Positions 27,003-33,485 of a stretch of DNA of 33,485 nucleotides are shown piece by piece. The notes beneath the pieces were generated by a model. It had not been told where the DNA came from, searched no databases, and worked only from the letters and a program-made list of their open reading frames with translations. Each line of letters opens with the position of its first letter. Position 1 is the first letter of the stretch. Both the position numbers and the translations under genes were made by a program. The DNA is from Candidatus Zhuqueibacterota bacterium. GTDB taxonomy: Bacteria; Zhuqueibacterota; Zhuqueibacteria; Residuimicrobiales; Krinioviventaceae. Location: contig JAFGSB010000035.1 of NCBI GenBank assembly GCA_016934825.1, positions 1-33,485 of the forward strand, read 5' to 3'.

Positions 27003-28121
27003 ATGTCATATTATCCCGAAGAGTGTACACATGAAAACTCTTTTATATTCATTGTCGATTCCAATACGGAAAATGTAAATTTATTGATAGATTTATTTCA
27101 AGGAACCAAAATTGACTGTGAAGCTGTCTCCGACGGATTCGAAGCATTGGATAAAATCAAAAACCGAAAACCCGATTTAATCCTGATAGATATTATACCG
27201 CCCGGTCTGGATGGCTTCCAATTATGTGAAAATTTCAAAAATAATCCGGAATTGAAAGATATTCCGGTTGTGTTTACTACAACCAAAACCGATTCCCAAT
27301 ACATTGTGAAGGGTTTCGAGTCTGGAGCCGGTGATTTTATTATAAAGCCATATGATTCCGCAGAACTGCTCATTCGGTTACAAACACATATAAAAAATAA
27401 ACTTCATTATGATGAATTGCGTTTAATCAATCAAACAAAAAACAAATTTTTATCACTCATCGCCCACGATTTAAGAAACCCCTTTACAATTTTACTCAAT
27501 TTTTCCGAAATACTGTATCAAAATTTTGATGAATTTTCGGATGAGAAGAAAAAGGATTATCTAAAATATATTTTAGAATCATCGCAGCAATCCTATGACC
27601 TGATGGAAAATCTATTCCGCTGGGCCAGATCTCAATCGGGTATAATGGAATTTTATCCTTCAAGGATCAATATTACGGAAGTAATTAAAGAATATATTCT
27701 GTTCACAAAGGGTTACGTACAAAACAAAAATCTGAATGTGACTTTTCGAGCAGATATGAATGTATTTGTGGAAGCGGACCGAAACATGGTCGCTACGGTA
27801 ATCCGTAATTTATTACTCAACGCAATCAAATATACAAAAGAATACGGTAAAATTTTTATCGAAACAAAAATTAGAAATAAATTTGCCGAGATAAGCATTA
27901 CGGATACGGGGATTGGGATCGAAAAAGAACGACTGGATCAGTTGTTCAGGATCGACCGGAAAGTCAAGACCGCCGGTACGAACAGGGAGGGAGGTACCGG
28001 GCTGGGTTTGATTCTTTGTAAGGAATTTATTGAAAAGCACGGTGGAAAAATATGGGTGGAAAGTAAAACAGGGGAAGGTAGTAAATTTACATTTTCAATT
28101 CCCCTTGCCGAATCGAGATAA
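27003..28121 (+). CDS. Receiver-histidine kinase (cytoplasmic hybrid sensor)
   Basis: The 372-residue protein has an N-terminal receiver (about residues 13-130; phospho-acceptor Asp63 in LILIDIIPPGLDG, Lys in IIKPYDSAEL). A HisKA dimerisation domain follows (His155 in SLIAHDLRNPF), then a HATPase domain (N box NLLLNAIKY, G1 box DTGIGIE, G2 box GGTGLGL). There is no membrane segment or sensory domain, so the signal probably enters through phosphorylation of its receiver or through a partner protein. GAGG at 26994-26997 precedes the ATG by five bases. The target regulator is not adjacent; the HDOD regulator at 15194-16438 is the only stand-alone receiver in the window, and pairing is speculative. 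Confidence 0.93.
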   Translation: MSYYPEECTHENSFIFIVDSNTENVNLLIDLFQGTKIDCEAVSDGFEALDKIKNRKPDLILIDIIPPGLDGFQLCENFKNNPELKDIPVVFTTTKTDSQYIVKGFESGAGDFIIKPYDSAELLIRLQTHIKNKLHYDELRLINQTKNKFLSLIAHDLRNPFTILLNFSEILYQNFDEFSDEKKKDYLKYILESSQQSYDLMENLFRWARSQSGIMEFYPSRINITEVIKEYILFTKGYVQNKNLNVTFRADMNVFVEADRNMVATVIRNLLLNAIKYTKEYGKIFIETKIRNKFAEISITDTGIGIEKERLDQLFRIDRKVKTAGTNREGGTGLGLILCKEFIEKHGGKIWVESKTGEGSKFTFSIPLAESR

Positions 28122-28309
28122 TAATATTTATTATAGAATGTTATATTGTGATATCCGGGTTTAACCGTTCATTGGTGATGATATATATTTATTTATTCTG
28201 ATTTTCAACATGTTATTTTGTTACCAAAGGGCAACAATATTTCTATGGCGCTTTTTTCCCTGAAAAAAAAATTGTATTGAAAATAAAGGACTTATAACAG
28301 AAATTTTTG

Positions 28310-28318
28310 TGGTATAAT
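28310..28318 (+). promoter_or_regulatory. Candidate extended -10 promoter element before the M23 peptidase gene
   Basis: TGGTATAAT fits an extended -10 element (TGn followed by TATAAT) and lies 75 bases before the ATG at 28393. No good -35 box is seen at the right spacing. Promoters in Bacteroidota differ from this consensus, so its use depends on the host's sigma factor. Confidence 0.35.
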
Positions 28319-28392
28319 TATTGCAAATACGAAATTGAAATTTTGTATAACATAATAGTATTTTAATAATTTAGTGGACAAAAATTATATTT

Positions 28393-29316
28393 ATGCAGAC
28401 CAGTCAGCTTAAAATGATGTATTTTTCACTCGGAAAATCCAGTGTAAAACAGCTCATCCTTGATTGGAAAAAAATGTTTGCTTTACTTTCCGCTTGCACA
28501 ATGGTTGTTTTGTTTATTTTAATTTTGATTTTACGTCTTTTTACAGATTTTTACAATAACTGGAAAATCGATCATTTAAAAAATGAGAACACCCATCTGG
28601 AACAAAAAATCACCGCTCTCAGCAAAAAAGTAAAAGATATTGATCATTCTTTGATCGCACTTGAAAATAAAGATAATGACCTGCGTGTATTTGTCGATTT
28701 GCCGGTTATGAGCAGTGATATGAGAACACTGGGTGTCGGTGGCCGGAATCAGGAAACATATACCGATTACAGTTTCATTAATCAAAATGTTTTAAAAGAA
28801 GCAACCCAGATTGAACAAATGATCGATAATGTTTCTCAACGAATTGATTTGTTATCAAACAGTAGAAATGAAATTGTAAAAAAGTACGATGAAAATATTA
28901 CCCAGCTAAAACAAACACCGTCAGTCCGTCCGTTAAAAACGGGGCGAATCAGCGACCGGTTTGGATACCGGATCGATCCCTTTACCGGCACGAAACAGCA
29001 TCATAATGGATTGGACATTTCGGCTCCACGGGGCACTGATGTTATGGCCACGGCAAACGGTGTTGTCCTTGAAGCCGTTTCAAAATATACGCCCAATCAA
29101 TTGCGGGGCAAATATATCATTATTGATCATGGATATGGTTTTATGACAAAATATGCACACCTGTCGAAAATTTTTGTCAAGCCCGGTCAATATATTACCC
29201 GATATACAATTATCGGCAAGGTTGGCGATACCGGCAGGGCGACGGGACCGCATTTGCATTATGAAGTGATAAAGGATCAAGTTTGTGAAAATCCTCAATA
29301 TTATATTTTAGATTAA
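28393..29316 (+). CDS. Membrane-anchored M23 (LytM) peptidoglycan peptidase
   Basis: This is a cell-wall endopeptidase-type protein. It has a short cytoplasmic N-terminus, one transmembrane helix (about residues 28-50) and a coiled-coil periplasmic region (about 55-100 and 135-175). The C-terminal M23 domain (about 185-305) opens with GRISDRFGYRIDPFTG. Zinc ligands are complete: His204 and Asp208 in HHNGLD, and the HLH motif at 287-289 in GPHLHYE. The juxtamembrane block with RVFVDLPVM and GVGG is typical of the Bacteroidetes/Chlorobi-type M23 proteins. Enzymatic activity is therefore likely, unlike degenerate LytM regulators. No strong Shine-Dalgarno sequence precedes the ATG. It appears to be a single-gene unit, closed off downstream by the inverted-repeat element. 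Confidence 0.92.
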   Translation: MQTSQLKMMYFSLGKSSVKQLILDWKKMFALLSACTMVVLFILILILRLFTDFYNNWKIDHLKNENTHLEQKITALSKKVKDIDHSLIALENKDNDLRVFVDLPVMSSDMRTLGVGGRNQETYTDYSFINQNVLKEATQIEQMIDNVSQRIDLLSNSRNEIVKKYDENITQLKQTPSVRPLKTGRISDRFGYRIDPFTGTKQHHNGLDISAPRGTDVMATANGVVLEAVSKYTPNQLRGKYIIIDHGYGFMTKYAHLSKIFVKPGQYITRYTIIGKVGDTGRATGPHLHYEVIKDQVCENPQYYILD

Positions 29317-29332
29317 ATAAACATTTTATGAT

Positions 29333-29470
29333 CACTGGTGTCCGTTAAAGTTTATTGAAATTCTTTGACAACTCTTGTTAAAACTCAAAAGATTATACTT
29401 TGCACATTTGAGAACAATAATTAATTAAGAACATAACTATTCTCATCCGGGTACAAAACGGACACCAGTG
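29333..29470. repeat. Complete 138-bp inverted-repeat element (MITE-like)
   Basis: Perfect 14-bp terminal inverted repeats, CACTGGTGTCCGTT (29333-29346) and AACGGACACCAGTG (29457-29470), bound a 110-bp AT-rich interior with no ORF. The structure fits a miniature element moved in trans by a transposase recognising these ends. No target-site duplication is obvious in the flanks (TTATGAT and GTTATTT). Degraded ends of the same kind occur in three other gaps of this window. It begins 16 bp after the stop codon of the M23 gene. A role as a folded RNA 3' end is an alternative. Confidence 0.65.
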
Positions 29471-29562
29471 GTTATTTACATTTCTTCCATTATTATAACT
29501 CTCCTATTTTCATTAATTTTATATTCATAAATTGATCCGCAGTTTATGAGTATATATTTTTT

Positions 29563-29591
29563 TTGACAAAAAAAATGTGTATATTTAAATT
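29563..29591 (+). promoter_or_regulatory. Candidate sigma-70-like promoter before the 742-residue protein gene
   Basis: TTGACA (29563-29568) is a perfect -35 box. A 17-base spacer leads to TAAATT (29586-29591), a four-of-six match to the -10 consensus. It lies about 60 bases before the proposed TTG start at 29652. The surrounding sequence is very AT-rich, so chance occurrence is possible. Confidence 0.4.
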
Positions 29592-29651
29592 ATTTAAGTG
29601 ATATTATAATAATTCCGCAGTGATTCATTCATATTTTACGGAGTCGGTTAT

Positions 29652-31880
29652 TTGAAGAAATGGAATATTTTTATCCTGTTGTTATGGCTTACAAATGTAT
29701 ATGTTTTTTCCCAGCCCGATAAAATAGTACTCAAACCTCTTGTCGTCAATACCCTGATCAGGCCACAATTATTTGAGCGGACAATTTATTCAATCCAAAA
29801 CTCTTTTACAAATCAGGATACACTTTATTTTTTAAATAAAATTAATAAAATTAATATATTACGTATTGATTCCGTCAGTATTCATGAGTTATCATGTACA
29901 ATTTTGATAGATTCAGGATTTGTTGATTTTGCGCGACATGGACTTGTTTTGATGGATCAGCGTTCCAATCCCAAAATATATTTGGACCTGGATGTCCGTT
30001 ACGGAAAACCACCCGTGATTGAATCTCAGATAATCCGTCAGGACAGCAAGGTATATACCGATACTTTACATTTATCACGCACTGATTACACTCTTGCCGA
30101 ATTAACCTTACGGGGCAAGGGATTTTTCGAATCGACCGATATTGAATTTGACGATCCGTCTATCAAAACATTAAACGATCCCGGATGGAGAACGGTAATA
30201 CCGCCCGATTTAATACGTGTCGGACTGGAAATTAAAAATTCTTCGGCCTCGATAGGGCCCAAACAGTACCGCATAAATAATAATTTTGCCCTTGAAAATT
30301 TCGGTAATATTTTTCTTAAAAGTCCGGCGCCGCCGCAAATTTTCAGTAAACCGCCTGTACTAACGGCCGACGGCCTGGAAAAACGAGTTCAAATTTCGGG
30401 TAAAAATTTTCATAAAAACCTTAAAGTAAAACTTTTACCGGGAGATGAAATTGTCAAAGTAAAGTACAATTCGGATGAACAATTAGAGCTTTTTGTTAAT
30501 ATTCCCGTTCAGGAAAATGATAAAAGTTATCGGATTGCAATTATAAATCCGGATGCCCAGGCGGATACGTCGGACTATTTTACTGTTAAAGCAAAACCAT
30601 TGTCCCCTGCCCGCATTAATTCCGTCTCGGGAAAAAGTATTTTTATCAACAAAGAGTCGCACGTCATAATCACTATAACCCCCCAAAACAATTTAAAATT
30701 TGATAAAACTAAATCATATGAAATAAATATCGGTACTCAAAAATATCCGGTGACATTTGTTATCGATGATACCACCTGTGAAGCGGTTGTCACATTAAAA
30801 GGTAATTCTCCGTTAGCCATGTTGAACCGCCATATTTTCACTATAAATGAAGTCAATGCTCCGCCAAAATGGAAGGGACTTGTTTTCAGTCAGCCGGCCC
30901 CTGTTGTTAACTTTTCTTCAGCATACAAGATACTACACCCGGTAGATACCCTCCAGCTTGTTTTTAAGGGAGAAAATTTGGACAATGCTGTTGTTTTTAT
31001 TAAAGAACCGGAAGTTTCATTTCAAATTACTGAGAACAGGGGCGATTTAATCCGTGTCCGTGTGGTCGCCGGTGAAAATGTTTCGTGTGCGGAGTATCCG
31101 CTCTTAATAAAAAAGGATAATGTAACTTTTGAGTTCGATAAGCATCAAATAAGTATAAAGCCCTGGAAAAAGTTTACAGATTATACATCTGTTCATGTTA
31201 AAAGTATAGGGGCTTTACCGGCTAACAGTTTATGGCAGGACACCGCGAAGGTGCATATTATTGAAAAAAACGACGCGGTACGGCTGGATTTTGATACAAA
31301 AGGAATTACTGAAAAATCAGGAGAACAAAAAGTTATAATAACTGCCGTTCTGATTGATTCTTCATATTCCATCAAATCACAAGTTATGGCGTACAAAACC
31401 ATCATGAATTCCGATCAGAATAAAACGGTCAATTGGCACTGGAGGATTCGAGAGAGACTACATTCCGGTGACCGGATTGAGATTACCTTACAAAATCCGG
31501 GAGGCCTGAATAAAGTAACCGAAGTATTTTACGTTAAACCGCATTGGTCAGAATCTTTTCGAGGTTCAACTTCGTTTATATTATTAAAATTACCGTTTAA
31601 TGGTCATAAAGCATCCGCGGAAATTTTAAGAACGATGGGTATCGGTATCAGCTACCAGGTTTCGAAAAACAGTAATTTCCTGGCTTTGGATGGTTCTTTT
31701 TTAATCGGAAATGTCGCTTCTGAAAATTCAGATCTGTCGGTTGAAGTCGGTTTGGGAATGAGTGCAATTTTATGGCAGCATGTGCAAATGGGTGTCGGTT
31801 CGAATATAACAGGAAAATCTTTTTCCGAAACTTTTATATTTTTGGGTACACGAATAAAATTACCCGTTCCCTGGCTGTAG
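29652..31880 (+). CDS. Large exported protein with IPT/TIG-like region and beta-rich C-terminus, unknown function
   Basis: I do not recognise a named family. The TTG at 29652 is the best start: CGGAG at 29639-29643 sits eight bases upstream, and the product then begins MKKW followed by a hydrophobic segment ending VFSQ, a clear signal peptide. The chain is beta-rich throughout. About residues 226-315 resemble an immunoglobulin-like IPT/TIG module (around ISGKNFHKNLKVKL and YRIAIINPDAQADTSDYF), and weaker similar segments occur near 80-220 and 420-520. The last 100 residues or so alternate polar and hydrophobic positions with many glycines and end with KLPVPWL, which could be a small outer-membrane barrel or barrel-like domain. 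An extracellular or outer-membrane role is inferred. It is 121 bp upstream of the small zinc-finger gene. Confidence 0.75.
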   Translation: MKKWNIFILLLWLTNVYVFSQPDKIVLKPLVVNTLIRPQLFERTIYSIQNSFTNQDTLYFLNKINKINILRIDSVSIHELSCTILIDSGFVDFARHGLVLMDQRSNPKIYLDLDVRYGKPPVIESQIIRQDSKVYTDTLHLSRTDYTLAELTLRGKGFFESTDIEFDDPSIKTLNDPGWRTVIPPDLIRVGLEIKNSSASIGPKQYRINNNFALENFGNIFLKSPAPPQIFSKPPVLTADGLEKRVQISGKNFHKNLKVKLLPGDEIVKVKYNSDEQLELFVNIPVQENDKSYRIAIINPDAQADTSDYFTVKAKPLSPARINSVSGKSIFINKESHVIITITPQNNLKFDKTKSYEINIGTQKYPVTFVIDDTTCEAVVTLKGNSPLAMLNRHIFTINEVNAPPKWKGLVFSQPAPVVNFSSAYKILHPVDTLQLVFKGENLDNAVVFIKEPEVSFQITENRGDLIRVRVVAGENVSCAEYPLLIKKDNVTFEFDKHQISIKPWKKFTDYTSVHVKSIGALPANSLWQDTAKVHIIEKNDAVRLDFDTKGITEKSGEQKVIITAVLIDSSYSIKSQVMAYKTIMNSDQNKTVNWHWRIRERLHSGDRIEITLQNPGGLNKVTEVFYVKPHWSESFRGSTSFILLKLPFNGHKASAEILRTMGIGISYQVSKNSNFLALDGSFLIGNVASENSDLSVEVGLGMSAILWQHVQMGVGSNITGKSFSETFIFLGTRIKLPVPWL

Positions 31881-31887
31881 ATCAGGT

Positions 31888-31938
31888 CATTGAATTCATG
31901 CGCGGCAAGCGATAGCAGGATATATGATTCAATGTTTT
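31888..31938 (+). terminator. Possible terminator hairpin after the 742-residue protein gene
   Basis: CATTGAAT (31888-31895) and ATTCAATG (31927-31934) are perfect 8-bp complements. The stem can extend by three pairs across a one-base bulge, and TTTT follows at once. The loop is long (about 25-31 bases), which weakens the case. It starts eight bases after the stop codon. Confidence 0.35.
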
Positions 31939-32001
31939 AAATATAAACAAGAATTAGTTATTATCCGTAGATATGTAGATAAATTAATTTAAAGGAGTAC
32001 G

Positions 32002-32238
32002 ATGAATTGTGATGAAATTTTTAATCGGATTTGTGATGATCTCTCTGAAGATATAAATTCCCAAGTATGTCTTGAAATTAAAAACCACATAAAAACCTGC
32101 AGCAAATGCAGGGCTCAGCTCATGTCCATGAAAAATGCCGTGAATTTATTTAAATGTCTGGAAGATAAAGTCGTCCCCACACACGTACATGAACGATTAT
32201 TAAAAATGTTAAATGTACTGGACCAGAGTGAAGCCTGA
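32002..32238 (+). CDS. Small zinc-finger protein resembling anti-sigma factor N-terminal domains
   Basis: This 78-residue protein has the putative zinc-finger pattern of anti-sigma factors (ZAS-like), HxxxCxxC, in the segment IKNHIKTCSKCRAQL (His29, Cys33, Cys36), plus early cysteines at 3 and 11. Typical anti-sigma factors follow this domain with a membrane segment and a periplasmic sensor; here the chain stops after a helical tail, so it would be a soluble short form. No ECF sigma factor is adjacent. The GGAG at 31993-31996 before the ATG is a convincing start signal. It may bind a sigma factor encoded elsewhere, or be another small zinc protein. Confidence 0.8.
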   Translation: MNCDEIFNRICDDLSEDINSQVCLEIKNHIKTCSKCRAQLMSMKNAVNLFKCLEDKVVPTHVHERLLKMLNVLDQSEA

Positions 32239-32320
32239 TTTTTTGATGGCTGTTCCCCAAAACAACCGCGGCCTATCCGGCGAAAATGTAATGTTTTAAA
32301 TCAGGTGTATATGTTTTCAG

Positions 32321-32340
32321 CCGGATTTTCCGGTGCTTTT
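32321..32340 (+). terminator. Weak hairpin downstream of the zinc-finger gene
   Basis: CCGGA and TCCGG form a five-pair stem with a three-base loop (32321-32333), and CTTTT follows shortly after. It lies about 80 bases past the stop codon of the zinc-finger gene and between convergent genes, where a terminator is expected. The stem is short. Confidence 0.3.
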
Positions 32341-32409
32341 ATCTGTTTCGCTGTTATTTCAAGTCACATTTTTATGCAACAGTCCGTGCATTTAGGGGGA
32401 AATAGTCTT

Positions 32410-33390
32410 CTATACTATCATGGAAATCAATAATATCAGAATTGTGACCAACACAAATATAACACTCAAAGATATTGTTAGATTCTGAGTCGTTAAAATT
32501 GAATGATTTCCCTGTGTCATACCGCTGAATTGTCTTTTCATCGAAAATGAAAGAGGATCATTGTTAAAAGCGCCCTGATTCGGGTTATTGTCTTGAATTT
32601 TAAAATTGTTATAATCCAGGGTAATCAAAGCAAAAATTTTTTTAAAAAATTGATAAAACGAGTTATCTTGTCGCGGTAAAATCTTTTCATCATTCCGTAT
32701 TAAAATTAGAGGATCTTGAATTTTTAATGTGATTTTTACATCTTGTTTTTCAATTTTAAAAAGGGGTATATGATTTTTTTGATGAATGGATTTTTTTTCA
32801 TATCCTCCCGTTTTCAATTCCGCTTTTTGATATTTTCCTTTGACATTTATTATAGAAATTATAGCGGTAATATAATTCAAAAACTGGTTCCCATCATCAT
32901 GTATTAATTCAAGTATTGAATGAGAAAGTTCGGAATCAGATATTCGAAATAATTTGTTCGCCGGAACATGATCGTAAATCATTTGTGCGATTTTTTTTAT
33001 ACTTGTAAACAGTTCCTGGTCCATATTCTCAATAACGCCCTCTTCCTGCCGGTAATTGACCAGATTAATATCGACATCAAATTTATAGTTCTGTTCACTT
33101 TTTGATTTAGGATCGAGTAATTTATGATTAATTATAAATGATAACTGCAACTTCAAGATATTCAGGAATGTATTGATGTGCAGATTTGAATCAAGAATTT
33201 TGATATTTTGACTGACATTTATTTTCGGATCTGATAAAATGTGTTGTTTCAGTTCGCGGGAGATAAAATAATCGGGATGTGGATTATCATAAACCGGATT
33301 TAATAACTGTTTATTATTATAATTGAATTTCAGATTTTCCGGCACTTTTTTATCGTAATGGTCGGGATTTATTTGTATATTTTTTTGCAT
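32410..33390 (-). CDS. Unrecognised tail-anchored protein
   Basis: I do not recognise this 326-residue product. It is rich in Asn, Lys, Ile and Gln. It has no signal peptide but ends in a strongly hydrophobic stretch (about residues 302-325, SLSVIFVLVTILILLISMIV), so it is probably a tail-anchored membrane protein with a cytoplasmic body. The body includes a possible helical domain (about 65-190) and a short beta-rich piece (about 215-275). A poly-Asn/Gln linker (about 262-290) precedes the anchor. No Shine-Dalgarno sequence is visible before the ATG at 33390. Codon use matches the AT-rich surroundings, and no neighbour suggests a role. The long open frame, clear anchor and strand position between convergent and flanking non-coding DNA support a real gene. 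Confidence 0.7.
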   Translation of the reverse strand: MQKNIQINPDHYDKKVPENLKFNYNNKQLLNPVYDNPHPDYFISRELKQHILSDPKINVSQNIKILDSNLHINTFLNILKLQLSFIINHKLLDPKSKSEQNYKFDVDINLVNYRQEEGVIENMDQELFTSIKKIAQMIYDHVPANKLFRISDSELSHSILELIHDDGNQFLNYITAIISIINVKGKYQKAELKTGGYEKKSIHQKNHIPLFKIEKQDVKITLKIQDPLILIRNDEKILPRQDNSFYQFFKKIFALITLDYNNFKIQDNNPNQGAFNNDPLSFSMKRQFSGMTQGNHSILTTQNLTISLSVIFVLVTILILLISMIV

Positions 33391-33485
33391 AACATATATT
33401 TGTATGTTTACTTTTTATATCGGCATATATTTATATTTCTTAAATTTTATAACATACTTTAATTGGTTTCTTTTACCATATTGAC

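Noticed and set aside
28218-28237. Hairpin TTGTTACC/GGGCAACAA as a terminator for the receiver-kinase gene
   Set aside because: The stem has an internal mismatch and only five plus two pairs, and the T run is about 17 bases away.
29365-29399. TTGACA and TATACT inside the 138-bp element as an outward promoter
   Set aside because: The spacer is 23 bases, too long for a normal sigma-70-type promoter.
1-33485. tRNA, rRNA, CRISPR array, prophage or intact insertion sequence
   Set aside because: No T-loop or rRNA-like segments were seen in the gaps, there are no regularly spaced short direct repeats outside the BACON gene, and no integrase or transposase reading frame was found.

Overview
The window (33,485 bp, AT-rich) is ordinary chromosomal DNA from a Gram-negative bacterium, most likely of the Fibrobacteres-Chlorobi-Bacteroidetes (FCB) group or a nearby candidate phylum such as Calditrichota, KSB1 or Marinimicrobia. 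This rests on BACON, PEGA and FISUMP domains, many Sec, Tat and lipoprotein export signals, a HEAT-repeat nucleotide-transporter-like protein, a Bacteroidetes-style M23 peptidase, and frequent TTG or ambiguous starts that Shine-Dalgarno spacing resolves. No rRNA, tRNA, CRISPR array, phage module or intact transposase was found, so the lineage is an inference.

Layout. (1) 84-5583, plus strand: two exported surface proteins, a PEGA-repeat protein and a large lipoprotein with two Big2-like domains, one FN3-like domain, eight BACON repeats and a C-terminal FISUMP domain. (2) About 5584-6127: a 0.5 kb gap with a long inverted repeat. (3) 6128-14186: an exported dikinase-like protein with the phosphohistidine domain before the ATP-grasp domain, a penicillin-binding/beta-lactamase-fold protein, and, convergent on the minus strand, a 12-TM nucleotide-transporter-like protein with HEAT repeats and a second beta-lactamase-fold protein. 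(4) 14536-17807, minus strand: DinB-like protein, response regulator with HDOD output, CPBP membrane protease and haem-binding-domain protein. (5) 17899-24720, minus strand: a likely electron-transfer operon, transcribed as GltD-like Fe-S flavoprotein, small FAD oxidoreductase, 2-oxoacid:ferredoxin oxidoreductase alpha/gamma fusion and beta subunit, followed closely by a Tat-exported sulfatase. (6) 24939-26036: a GH5 glycosidase lipoprotein. (7) 26240-32238, plus strand: TrmB-like methyltransferase, receiver-histidine kinase, membrane-anchored M23 peptidase, a large exported protein of unknown function, and a small zinc-finger protein resembling anti-sigma factors. (8) 32410-33390, minus strand: an unrecognised tail-anchored protein.

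Functional themes are envelope and cell-surface work (adhesion-type domains, peptidoglycan-active folds, GH5 and sulfatase for polysaccharides) and low-potential carbon metabolism, where the oxidoreductase probably exchanges electrons with NAD(P)H through the two flavoproteins. A family of short inverted-repeat elements ending in a CACTGGTGTCCGTT-like sequence lies in several intergenic gaps. The complete 138-bp copy is at 29333-29470, and degraded ends are at 44-58, 14456-14472 and 16610-16686. The least explained items are the exported dikinase with its beta-lactamase and transporter neighbours, and this repeat family.
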